A DNA stretch of 55,188 bases from Ilumatobacter nonamiensis YM16-303 (GTDB lineage Bacteria; Actinomycetota; Acidimicrobiia; Acidimicrobiales; Ilumatobacteraceae), in the NCBI RefSeq assembly GCF_000350145.1, contig NZ_BAOL01000040.1, positions 1-55,188 on the forward strand. Reading direction: 5' to 3'. Within the stretch, counting starts at the first letter, position 1. Each line of letters starts with the position of its first letter. This document shows, one piece after another, positions 44,253-51,296 of this stretch. The notes under the pieces were generated by a model that was not told where the DNA came from, did not search any database, and worked only from the letters and a program-made list of their open reading frames with translations. The position numbers were made by a program, and so were the translations under genes.

Positions 44253-44564
44253 TCAGCAGACGTCGCAGCCCCCGTCGGCAGAGCCGGGCGCGGCCTGGAA
44301 CTCGACCTTCAGCTTCTTGCCGAGGCCACCCTTCGCGACGATCCGCATCGATTCGGCCATCCCGATCAGCTGCGGCGTGATCAGGATCTTGAACCGCTCG
44401 TGACGCAGCGTGCGGTACGGCTGCAGGTTCTTTCCCTTGACATTGGTGTCGACCGACACCTCGGCGACTTTGCCTCAACCGGTCGGGCGGATGAAGTCGA
44501 TCGACATCGTTCCGCCCTTCTTCTGGAGGAGGCGCTGCGCGTCGTCGGTGATCTCGATCTGCAT
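44253..44564 (-). CDS. HesB/IscA-like selenoprotein (in-frame UGA as Sec)
   Basis: Reads as one 103-residue HesB/IscA-type protein only if the TGA at 44475-44477 (codon 30) is translated. Upstream: MQIEITDDAQRLLQKKGG, MSIDFIRPTG; then U; downstream: GKVAEVSVDTNVKGKN ... GGCDVC at the C-terminus. HesB/IscA proteins start I.IT..A...L.. and have a Cys in GC(S)G at this place plus two Cys at the end (C100 and C103 here). Sec therefore replaces the first cluster- or metal-binding Cys. Both flanks keep the frame and the family pattern, which argues against decay. A SECIS-like hairpin follows the UGA. Standard gene calling would give only a 68-aa fragment from the GTG or ATG after the UGA. The role is presumably Fe-S related or redox; it is not established here. 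It is divergent from a VOC gene. Confidence 0.75.
44445..44477 (-). promoter_or_regulatory. Candidate bacterial SECIS element
   Basis: Runs from the UGA codon (44475-44477) to the end of an apical hairpin. After 14 nt comes GGUGUC, a GGUC loop, then GACACC: a 6-bp stem with a G at the loop start, 20 nt between UGA and loop. Bacterial SECIS elements need a loop with an early G about 16-37 nt after UGA. The GGUC loop also resembles the loop of E. coli fdhF, as I recall it. Confidence 0.7.
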
Positions 44565-44626
44565 GTCCCGATCGTAGGTCGTCGACCGCTCGACATCCGA
44601 GGGTGACCGGTGAAAGACTTCGCCAC

Positions 44627-45031
44627 ATGGTGCACGCGCTGCAGATCACCTTCGATGCCGCGGATCCTCGGGGACTCGGAGGATTCTGGGGCGAGGTGCT
44701 CGGCTACGTGGAAGAACCGCCGCCACCCGGATTCACGACCTGGGACGAGGCCCTCGATGCGATGGGCATCGATCGATCGGACGCCAATCGCGCCTACGCG
44801 ATCGTCGATCCCGATGGCGTCGGTCCACGAGTGTTCTTCCTGAAGGTTCCCGAGCACAAGTCCGCCAAGAACCGGATGCACCTCGATGTGCACACCGAGC
44901 CCGATCGGCTCCGGGCTCGCGCCGACGAACTGGTCGCGCTCGGCGCACAGGTCGTCCGCGAGTTCGACGAACCCGAAGGTCGCTGGATCACGTTGCTCGA
45001 TCCCGAGGGCAACGAGTTCTGCCTCCACTGA
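44627..45031 (+). CDS. VOC (glyoxalase/bleomycin-resistance fold) protein
   Basis: 134-aa protein of the vicinal oxygen chelate superfamily. It begins ALQITFDAADPRGLGGFWGEVLGY, the usual first beta-alpha-beta unit, and has FFLKVPEHKSAKNRMHLDVHT and a C-terminal WITLLDPEGNEFCLH with a conserved Glu/His. It resembles actinobacterial 'glyoxalase-like domain' proteins of unknown substrate. The start is ATG 44627 (a GTG follows directly). It is divergent from the HesB-like gene, with 62 bp shared upstream. Confidence 0.85.
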   Translation: MVHALQITFDAADPRGLGGFWGEVLGYVEEPPPPGFTTWDEALDAMGIDRSDANRAYAIVDPDGVGPRVFFLKVPEHKSAKNRMHLDVHTEPDRLRARADELVALGAQVVREFDEPEGRWITLLDPEGNEFCLH

Positions 45032-45067
45032 CGACCTGGAGAACCGACGCCGAAGGCGCGACCCCGG

Positions 45068-46858
45068 TCACTCGAGCATCGAGAAGTCGACCTGCACGCC
45101 GCGGCCGTCGCAATCCGGGCAGATCTGGCTGTACTCGGTGAGCAGCCCCTCCCCGATCCGCTTGCGCGTCATCTCGACCAGTCCGAGTTCACCGATGTCG
45201 AACACCTGCGACCGGGTCTTGTCGCGAGCCAGCGCGTCACGCAGGACCCCGACGACCTTGGCCCGGTTGTCCTTGATCTCCATGTCGATGAAGTCGATGA
45301 CGATGATGCCGCCGATGTCCCGGAGCCGCAGCTGCTTGGCGACCTCCTCGGCCGCTTCCATGTTGTTATGGAACACGGTCTCTTCGAGATTCGACTTGCC
45401 GACGTTCTTGCCGGTGTTCACGTCGATCACCGTGAGCGCTTCGGTGTGCTCGATGATGAGCGACCCACCCGACGGCAGCCACACCTTGCGGTCGAGCGCC
45501 TTGTGGACCTGCTCGTGGACGTGGAACCGCTCGAACAGCGAGAGACCCTCGTCCTCGGCGTCGTAGTACTCGATGCGATCCGCGAGTTCGGGATTGAACG
45601 CGGTGACGTAGTCCCGCAACTCCTCGTAGAGGCGCTTGTCGTCGATCATGACGCCGCGGTAGTCGGCGCTGAACTCCTCGCGGATGACGCGCACGGCGAG
45701 TTCGGGTTCGCGAGACAGCAGCGTCGGGCGTTGCACCTTGGCGGCCTTGCGTTCGATCTCCTCCCACTGCTTGAGCAGCAGGGTCATGTCGCCGACCAGC
45801 TCGTCCTCGGTCGCGTGCTCGGCCGCGGTCCGCACGATCAGACCGTGCTCGTCGGGCTTGACCCGATCGAGGATGTTGCGGAGGCGCTTGCGGACGTCGT
45901 CTGGCAGTCGCTTCGAGATGCCGTAGGTCTTCGAGTTCGGGATCAGCACGACGAACCGCCCCGGGAGCGACACCTCCTGCGTGAGCCGCGCGCCCTTGTG
46001 TGCGATCGGGTTCTTCGTGACCTGGCAGAGGATCATCTGCTTGTTCTTGAGGATGTCCTCGATGCGTGGGTTCTTGCCCTTGACCTCGATGTCGCCCGGG
46101 TCGTACTGCACGTCGCTGCGGTACAGCACGGCGTTCTTCGGGGTGGCGATGTCGACGAATGCGGCCTCCATGCCGGGAAGGACGTTCTGCACCTTGCCCA
46201 TGTAGATGTTGCCGTGGATCTGGGAGACGTCGTCGGCCGGGCGGCTGACGTAGTGCTCGATCAGGTTGCGACCTTCGAGGACGGCGACCTGTGCCATGCC
46301 CGGACGGACCTGCACGCACATGAAGTAACGGCCGACCGGCTTGCCGTTGCGCTCGCGCCCCTTGCGCTGCTCGAGGAACGCATCGTCCGCTGCGGGTTGA
46401 CGGTCGCGACCCTTGCCGCGCCCGCGCCGATTCCGCTTGGACCCGGGCGACTTGCTCTTGGCGTCGCCGCCGCCCTTGGTCTTCTGTTGCGACTGCTGCT
46501 GGTCACGACCCTCGCCGCTCTCGGACGACTTCGATCCGCCACGCCCGCGGCCGCCACGGCGACGCCGCTTGCCACCGCCACCGCCGGCGCTCGACTTCTC
46601 GTCGTCCGCTGGAGCCGATGCCGCCCGCCCGGGGGGCGGGGCACTCGGGACCGGCATGGTGTCGCCGATCTTCGGTTTCCGGACGAGTGCGCGTTCGGAC
46701 GCCGCTGCGGACGGTCGTCCTTCGGAGATCTTCTCGGGCAGTTCGACGTCGTTGCGATCGTCGTTCCCGACCGGTGCGGACCCGGATTCAGCGGAGCGAT
46801 TCGACTCCTGCGTGTCGGGCGCCGCGCTGTCTGAGGCGGTGCTCTGGTTGTTGTCCAT
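45068..46858 (-). CDS. rng: Ribonuclease E/G family endoribonuclease
   Basis: 596-aa RNase E/G that cleaves AU-rich single-stranded RNA and initiates mRNA decay and rRNA maturation. The first ~175 residues are low complexity (Gly/Arg/Ser/Lys, e.g. GGKRRRRGGRGRGG) as in actinobacterial homologues. An S1 domain follows (GNIYMGKVQNVLPGMEAAFVDI), then the DNase I-like catalytic part with two Asp sites (VIDVNTGKNVGKSN and VIDFIDMEIKDNR), and the zinc-link C-terminal CPDCDGRG. There is no long scaffold tail. It lies after the mre/rod operon; rplU-rpmA are further downstream, with a Sec gene and a VOC gene between. Confidence 0.96.
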   Translation of the reverse strand: MDNNQSTASDSAAPDTQESNRSAESGSAPVGNDDRNDVELPEKISEGRPSAAASERALVRKPKIGDTMPVPSAPPPGRAASAPADDEKSSAGGGGGKRRRRGGRGRGGSKSSESGEGRDQQQSQQKTKGGGDAKSKSPGSKRNRRGRGKGRDRQPAADDAFLEQRKGRERNGKPVGRYFMCVQVRPGMAQVAVLEGRNLIEHYVSRPADDVSQIHGNIYMGKVQNVLPGMEAAFVDIATPKNAVLYRSDVQYDPGDIEVKGKNPRIEDILKNKQMILCQVTKNPIAHKGARLTQEVSLPGRFVVLIPNSKTYGISKRLPDDVRKRLRNILDRVKPDEHGLIVRTAAEHATEDELVGDMTLLLKQWEEIERKAAKVQRPTLLSREPELAVRVIREEFSADYRGVMIDDKRLYEELRDYVTAFNPELADRIEYYDAEDEGLSLFERFHVHEQVHKALDRKVWLPSGGSLIIEHTEALTVIDVNTGKNVGKSNLEETVFHNNMEAAEEVAKQLRLRDIGGIIVIDFIDMEIKDNRAKVVGVLRDALARDKTRSQVFDIGELGLVEMTRKRIGEGLLTEYSQICPDCDGRGVQVDFSMLE

Positions 46859-47250
46859 GGTGGATGGAATCCCTTCTCAGGGGCGACAGACCATGCTGTG
46901 GCCCCGTCGCCGAGGTCGGGCCGCTCACGGGCGGACCTCGGCATTCGTGGTGTGGGTACCGCCGCATCGGCTGATGGGACGGGTCGTCGGGGTCGACACC
47001 ACCGGCGCCGCGCCGGCGACTACTGCCGGTGAGGGGGTGTGTTCATCGGTGTCGATCACTGGCGGGACATCCTACTGGGCCAAGGGTCACACCCGATGGA
47101 CCCAACCGACCGATGGACCCACCAGCCCGGAGGTCCGAGCTGCCAGGCCTCACATGCGAGCGCAGCGAGTCCGGAGGCCAGTCCGGAGAAAGGGCGGATC
47201 CTCGCCGCCAGGCGAGGTGAGGCGCCGCCAGGCGCCGGCGCTGAGCTCGC
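46859..47250. other. Intergenic region between rodA and rng with several hairpins
   Basis: This 392-bp stretch has no convincing gene on either strand. It holds the rng 5' leader with a strong hairpin (46909-46942) and a set of three short hairpins at its right end (47201-47257). A degenerate inverted repeat recalls the family-2 REP (47044-47052 / 47089-47098). The rng promoter should lie in its middle, but I cannot assign -10/-35 boxes with confidence. Confidence 0.6.
46909..46942. promoter_or_regulatory. Hairpin in the rng 5' leader
   Basis: Nine-bp stem GCCGAGGTC / GACCTCGGC with an inner CCGC / GCG(G) stem, about 50-85 nt upstream of the rng start. RNase E genes of other bacteria are autoregulated through a structured 5' leader, so this may be the equivalent. 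Inference only. Confidence 0.35.
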
Positions 47251-47257
47251 TCAGCGC
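47201..47257. terminator. Three tandem hairpins at the rodA 3' end
   Basis: CTCGCC-gcca-GGCGAG (47201-47216), GGCGCC-gcca-GGCGCC (47221-47236) and GCGCTGAG-ctcg-CTCAGCGC (47238-47257), spaced about 20 bp. The first two share the same loop with changed, still-pairing stems. The last one overlaps the rodA stop. They are probably the 3' end of the mre-rod transcript. Confidence 0.5.
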
Positions 47258-48402
47258 ATCCGCCGCATGTGGACGCTCTGCACGAGGCCGAACATCGCGA
47301 AGTAGACGATCAGTCCCGATCCGCCGTAGCTGATGAACGGCAGCGGCAGACCGGTGACCGGCATGATCTTCAACGTCATCCCGATGTTCTGGAACGTCTG
47401 CCAGAGCAACATGACGAAGACGCCGGCGCACAGATACGTGCCGAGCAGGTCTCGCGACAGGTGGGCGATGCGCCAGATCCGGACCAGACACACCGAGATC
47501 AGCGCGAGCACGACCGCGCAGCCGACCAGGCCGAACTGCTCGCCGACTGCCGCAAACGGGAAGTCCGCCCACATGACGGGAATGTCACCGTCGTTGGTGA
47601 GCGGTCCCTTCAGGTAGCCCTTGCCCCACACGCCCCCGGTTCCGAGCGCACGCATCGCGTTGTCGACCTGGTAGGTGTCGCTGGAATCGACCGCGTCGGG
47701 GTTGATGAGCGCTCGAATGCGGGCCAGCTGGTACGAGTTGACCAGTCGGCCGAAGAACGCCGCGGCGACCGTCGCGAGCGACAGGAACGAGATCAGGAAG
47801 ATGTAGCGCAGCTTCGCCCCGGCGACGAGCAGCACGCCCATCGCGATCGACACGATCACCGACGCTGAACCGAGGTCGGGTTGGATGATGATCAGCACGG
47901 CGGGGATGCCGACGATGATCAGGCCGCCCAGGAAACGGGCGTACGACACTTCGTCGCTACGTTCCTCCGCGAGGAACGAGGCGAGCATCAGCAAGGTGGT
48001 CAGCTTGGCGAACTCGGCCGGTTGGAAGTTGATCGGCCCGAGGTCGAACGAGATCAGCGCCTCGCCCTGGGCGACGGCCATCACCAGCAGCAGCACGAGG
48101 CTGACGATCGTGGCGATGTAGAGCAGTCGAGCACGTTCTTTCCAGTACTCGTAGTCGACGCTCATCATGATGATCATCGCGACGATCCCGAGGATGCCGA
48201 AGATCACCTGCTTCGTCACGAGGTCGTACTCGTCGGTGAACCGGAGTCGAGTCGCCGAGAACACGACGAAACAGCCGATCACCGCGAGCAGCATCTGCGC
48301 GGTCATCAGCACCCAGTCGATGTTGCGCGTGGGATCGGCAGGGCTGGCCCGGATGTTGCCCAGCCCCGAATCGGGCTTGCGAGAGAGGAATGAGGTCGCC
48401 AT
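47251..48402 (-). CDS. rodA: Rod-shape SEDS protein RodA (FtsW/RodA/SpoVE)
   Basis: 383-aa SEDS peptidoglycan glycosyltransferase of the elongation machinery, with about ten transmembrane helices. It shows LGPINFQPAEFAKLTTLLMLA (the NFQPAE-type signature), ALGTGGVWGKGYLKGPLTNDGDIPVMWADFPFAAVGEQFG and the closing MPVTGLPLPFISYGGSGLI, which is highly diagnostic. It follows the PBP2 gene by 45 bp and forms with it the polymerase/transpeptidase pair. Confidence 0.95.
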   Translation of the reverse strand: MATSFLSRKPDSGLGNIRASPADPTRNIDWVLMTAQMLLAVIGCFVVFSATRLRFTDEYDLVTKQVIFGILGIVAMIIMMSVDYEYWKERARLLYIATIVSLVLLLVMAVAQGEALISFDLGPINFQPAEFAKLTTLLMLASFLAEERSDEVSYARFLGGLIIVGIPAVLIIIQPDLGSASVIVSIAMGVLLVAGAKLRYIFLISFLSLATVAAAFFGRLVNSYQLARIRALINPDAVDSSDTYQVDNAMRALGTGGVWGKGYLKGPLTNDGDIPVMWADFPFAAVGEQFGLVGCAVVLALISVCLVRIWRIAHLSRDLLGTYLCAGVFVMLLWQTFQNIGMTLKIMPVTGLPLPFISYGGSGLIVYFAMFGLVQSVHMRRMR

Positions 48403-48447
48403 GTCGAACGTGTTCGGGTGTACAGGTGTGCTGACGTCGCCGTCAGC

Positions 48448-50658
48448 TCACTCGGTCACCGCTGTCGGCGAGAAACGTCCTGCATAGCACGATTGGTCGC
48501 GCAAGTGGTTCGACGGCGCCGGTTCGAGGTTCGACGTGTCGAGCGGATCGGACAACTCGACCGGGTCTGCCGCGGCCATCCCCGACAGCTGCAGGTAGAT
48601 GCATTTGACGACCGGTCCGGCCGCCTGCGACCCGTATCCGGCCTTCTCGAGGTACGCCGACACCGTGAACGGCCGCTCCGGATCGATGCTGAACGCGGCG
48701 AACGCGGACGAGTCGTTCCACGGGTAGTTGCCGGCTCCCTGTGCCGTCCCCGTCTTGCCGGCGACCGGAATGGCGCTCGACGGGTAGGTGTAGAACAGCT
48801 TCTCGCCGGTGGTCGAGTGGTAGTAGTCGCTCGTCGTTCCCGGGCCCGTGATGACACGCCGGAGACCGGTGGTGATCTCGTTCTTGATCTCGTCGGGCAT
48901 CGGGATCTGTCGGACGAGGTCGCCGCGCAGGTTCGGCTCTTCTGCGAAGCGGGCCTGCGAGAGATCGGCGAAACCGGGCTCCTCGGCGTCGGGAACACCC
49001 GGCTCGTAGACCGCCTTGATGATCTCCGGCCGCATGACGAAACCGCCGTTCGCGATCGCGCCGTACCCGGTTGCGAGTTGCAGCGGCGACGCCGAGAGCA
49101 GACCCTGCCCGATTGCCAACTGCACGTTGTCTCCGGTGAAGTACCCCGAACCCTCGTCCTCGCTGATGACGCCGAGCTCGCCGTAGCGCGCCTTCAGTTC
49201 CTTGTCCGGCACGGTGCCGTCGAACTCGAACGGCAGGTCGATCCCGGTGTCGGCGCCGAAGCCGAACAGCCGCACCTGCTCCTGCAAGATCGGCTCGTAG
49301 TCGTTCTCGACCATGATGTCTTCACCGATGCGGTAGAAGAACGCGTCGCTCGAGACCGCGAGCGCGGTCTCGACATCGACCATTCCGTACACACAGGGAC
49401 GACCCGTACCCGAGCACGTTGCGTTCTTGAACACGCAGCGCACGGCGCCCGTGTTGCACTGGTCATCCTCGATCGACGTCATCTTGTAGGTGCCGGTGTC
49501 CCGGTAGTAGTCGTTCGTCCCGAACAAGCCGGTGTTCAGCGCCGCGTAGGCGGTGAACGGCTTGAACGTGGAACCGAGGTTGTACCGACCCTGAATGGCG
49601 CGGTTCACGAGGGTCGACTTGTCCGGGTCGATCTTGGTGCCGTCCTCGTTCGTCGACGGGAAGACCTGTTCGAAGTCGTCGATGCCGAGACCCGCCTCGA
49701 ACCAGCGGTTGTCGAAGGTCGGATAGCTGGCGAGCGCGACGATGTGTCCGTTCTCGTGATTCTCGACGACGACGGCGCCCGCCGGTGCCTTGAAGGGGAC
49801 CTCGGAGGGGTAGTCGGTGAAGAAGCGCGTCTTGAAGTCGGTCTCGGGATCCAAGCCGTTCCGAGCGGTTTCCAACTGACGCAGCTTGAGCTGGCTCTCC
49901 AGCGCCTGCTCGGCGTACTGCTGTTGGTCGAGATCGATGGTGAGCTGGATGTCCTGACCGTTGACGGCGGGGATCCGCTCGATCTCGCGCACGATGCGGC
50001 TCGACTTGTCGACCTCGTACACGACCTTCCCCGGCGTTCCGTGGAGCTCCTCCTCCATCGACAGCTCGATCCCGAACTTCCCGACCCGCTCGTTCAGCTG
50101 ATAGCCGTCAGCGGTGTATGCCTCCATGGTCTCCGCGGTGATCCGACCCATGTACCCGACCACGTGACTCGCCGTCGGTGCATAGGGATAGACCCGCCGC
50201 GCCTCTTCCATGATCTGGACGCCGGGCAGGTCCTCCACGCGCTCGAGCAGGGCTGCCGCCGTCGGCTCATCGATGTCCTCGGCGACCGGCATCGGGAGAA
50301 ACGGGCTGTACACCTGGCTGTCGAAACGCTCCTCCATCTCCTCGACGGGCACGTCGATCCACCCTGACAGACGCCGGAAGATCTCGGCCCGATCGTCCTC
50401 GCGACGGATCACGTCCCAGTCGACCCCGACGGTGAGCACCCGTTCGTTGTCCGCGAGGATTCGTCCGTCCGCGTCGAAGATCCGGCCGCGTTCGGGGAGC
50501 AGCGGAACCTCGCGGCGCTTCGTCTGTTCGACCTCTTCCTGCAACCCCGCCTGCTCGACGGTCTGCAGGAACCAGAGCCGCGCGCCGACGAGTCCGAACA
50601 GCAGCATGCCGACGACGGCGAGGACGCCGAGTCGCGTTGCGCGCTTGTCGAGAGCCAT
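48448..50658 (-). CDS. mrdA: Penicillin-binding protein 2 (class B PBP)
   Basis: 736-aa membrane-anchored peptidoglycan transpeptidase. An N-terminal helix (LGVLAVVGMLLFGLVGARLWFL) is followed by the dimerisation region (LLPERGRIFDADGRILADN) and the transpeptidase with the active Ser in LGSTFKPFTAYAAL (about residue 362), the SSD second motif (about 436) and KTG in VAGKTGTAQG (about 633). An internal Cys-containing segment (DDQCNTGAVRCVFKNATCS) is an extra loop. ATG 50658 (MALDKRATRL) is preferred over an in-frame start 24 bp upstream. It lies between mreD and rodA. Confidence 0.95.
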   Translation of the reverse strand: MALDKRATRLGVLAVVGMLLFGLVGARLWFLQTVEQAGLQEEVEQTKRREVPLLPERGRIFDADGRILADNERVLTVGVDWDVIRREDDRAEIFRRLSGWIDVPVEEMEERFDSQVYSPFLPMPVAEDIDEPTAAALLERVEDLPGVQIMEEARRVYPYAPTASHVVGYMGRITAETMEAYTADGYQLNERVGKFGIELSMEEELHGTPGKVVYEVDKSSRIVREIERIPAVNGQDIQLTIDLDQQQYAEQALESQLKLRQLETARNGLDPETDFKTRFFTDYPSEVPFKAPAGAVVVENHENGHIVALASYPTFDNRWFEAGLGIDDFEQVFPSTNEDGTKIDPDKSTLVNRAIQGRYNLGSTFKPFTAYAALNTGLFGTNDYYRDTGTYKMTSIEDDQCNTGAVRCVFKNATCSGTGRPCVYGMVDVETALAVSSDAFFYRIGEDIMVENDYEPILQEQVRLFGFGADTGIDLPFEFDGTVPDKELKARYGELGVISEDEGSGYFTGDNVQLAIGQGLLSASPLQLATGYGAIANGGFVMRPEIIKAVYEPGVPDAEEPGFADLSQARFAEEPNLRGDLVRQIPMPDEIKNEITTGLRRVITGPGTTSDYYHSTTGEKLFYTYPSSAIPVAGKTGTAQGAGNYPWNDSSAFAAFSIDPERPFTVSAYLEKAGYGSQAAGPVVKCIYLQLSGMAAADPVELSDPLDTSNLEPAPSNHLRDQSCYAGRFSPTAVTE

Positions 50659-50743
50659 CGGACCAGTCTGCCCGTCACACAACCGTCATGTGGGTCAACG
50701 ATCGGAAAGTTCTCGGTTGTTCGTCACGGACAGCGTCGGTCCA

Positions 50744-51283
50744 CTACACGGGTGACTGCTCGGCGGGGGCGGTCCACTCCGACTTGCGGATCTTCAGACA
50801 CCATCGACTCAGCGGCAGGAGGATCGGCGACATGATCGCGCCCGACACCGCGACGATGAAGATCACCTTCGGCATGTTGGCCGGCCACGGATGCTCCTCG
50901 CCGATGAACAATCGAACGACGGGCAGCATCGCCTCCCCCGCAGCGCAGCCGAGCCCGACGAAGATCGCCTTCAGCCACCATTGCGGATCGGCGGCGATGA
51001 GGGCCAACAGCCCGGCGACGATGCCGGCGACGGTGAACGCGATCGCGGTCGATCCGAGTGGGGTTCCCTCGACCATGTCGTACATCGAGCCGAGGACGAA
51101 TCCCACGACCGCGCCGCGCTCGGACCCACCGCTCGCTCCCGCTGCAGCGACGAACGCCAGCACGACCTGCACCACCACACCGGACACCTTGATGTCGGCG
51201 AACACGGTGCGCTGAATCGCCAACAGGATCATCCCGACCGGAATCAATCGGATGAGTGAACTCTGGAACAGTGCCGCGAACAT
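50744..51283 (-). CDS. mreD: Rod-shape determining protein MreD
   Basis: 179-aa hydrophobic protein with about five transmembrane helices (LIRLIPVGMILLAIQ, VVQVVLAFVAAAGAS, IAFTVAGIVAGLLALIAA, VIFIVAVSGAIMSPILLPL). It carries the MreD-like GFVLGSMYDMVEGTPLGSTA block. MreD belongs to the elongasome with MreC and RodA. ATG 51283 is chosen; a longer TTG start would overlap mreC and lacks a properly spaced ribosome site. Confidence 0.88.
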   Translation of the reverse strand: MFAALFQSSLIRLIPVGMILLAIQRTVFADIKVSGVVVQVVLAFVAAAGASGGSERGAVVGFVLGSMYDMVEGTPLGSTAIAFTVAGIVAGLLALIAADPQWWLKAIFVGLGCAAGEAMLPVVRLFIGEEHPWPANMPKVIFIVAVSGAIMSPILLPLSRWCLKIRKSEWTAPAEQSPV

Positions 51284-51296
51284 CGGACGTCGCCGA

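Noticed and set aside
44253-44459. Treating the 68-aa fragment after the UGA as a complete gene or the locus as a pseudogene
   Set aside because: The sequence before the UGA continues the same family in the same frame without other lesions, and a SECIS-like hairpin follows. Recoding explains more than decay does.
44445-44460. Idea that the SECIS stem derives from a family-2 REP (same GGTGTC/GACACC stem)
   Set aside because: Only six base pairs are shared, the loop differs, and no outer REP arms are present; chance is sufficient.
46413-47333. Plus-strand open frame of about 300 codons across the rng start and the gap
   Set aside because: It is mostly antisense to the low-complexity start of rng and has Pro/Arg composition without any recognisable domain.
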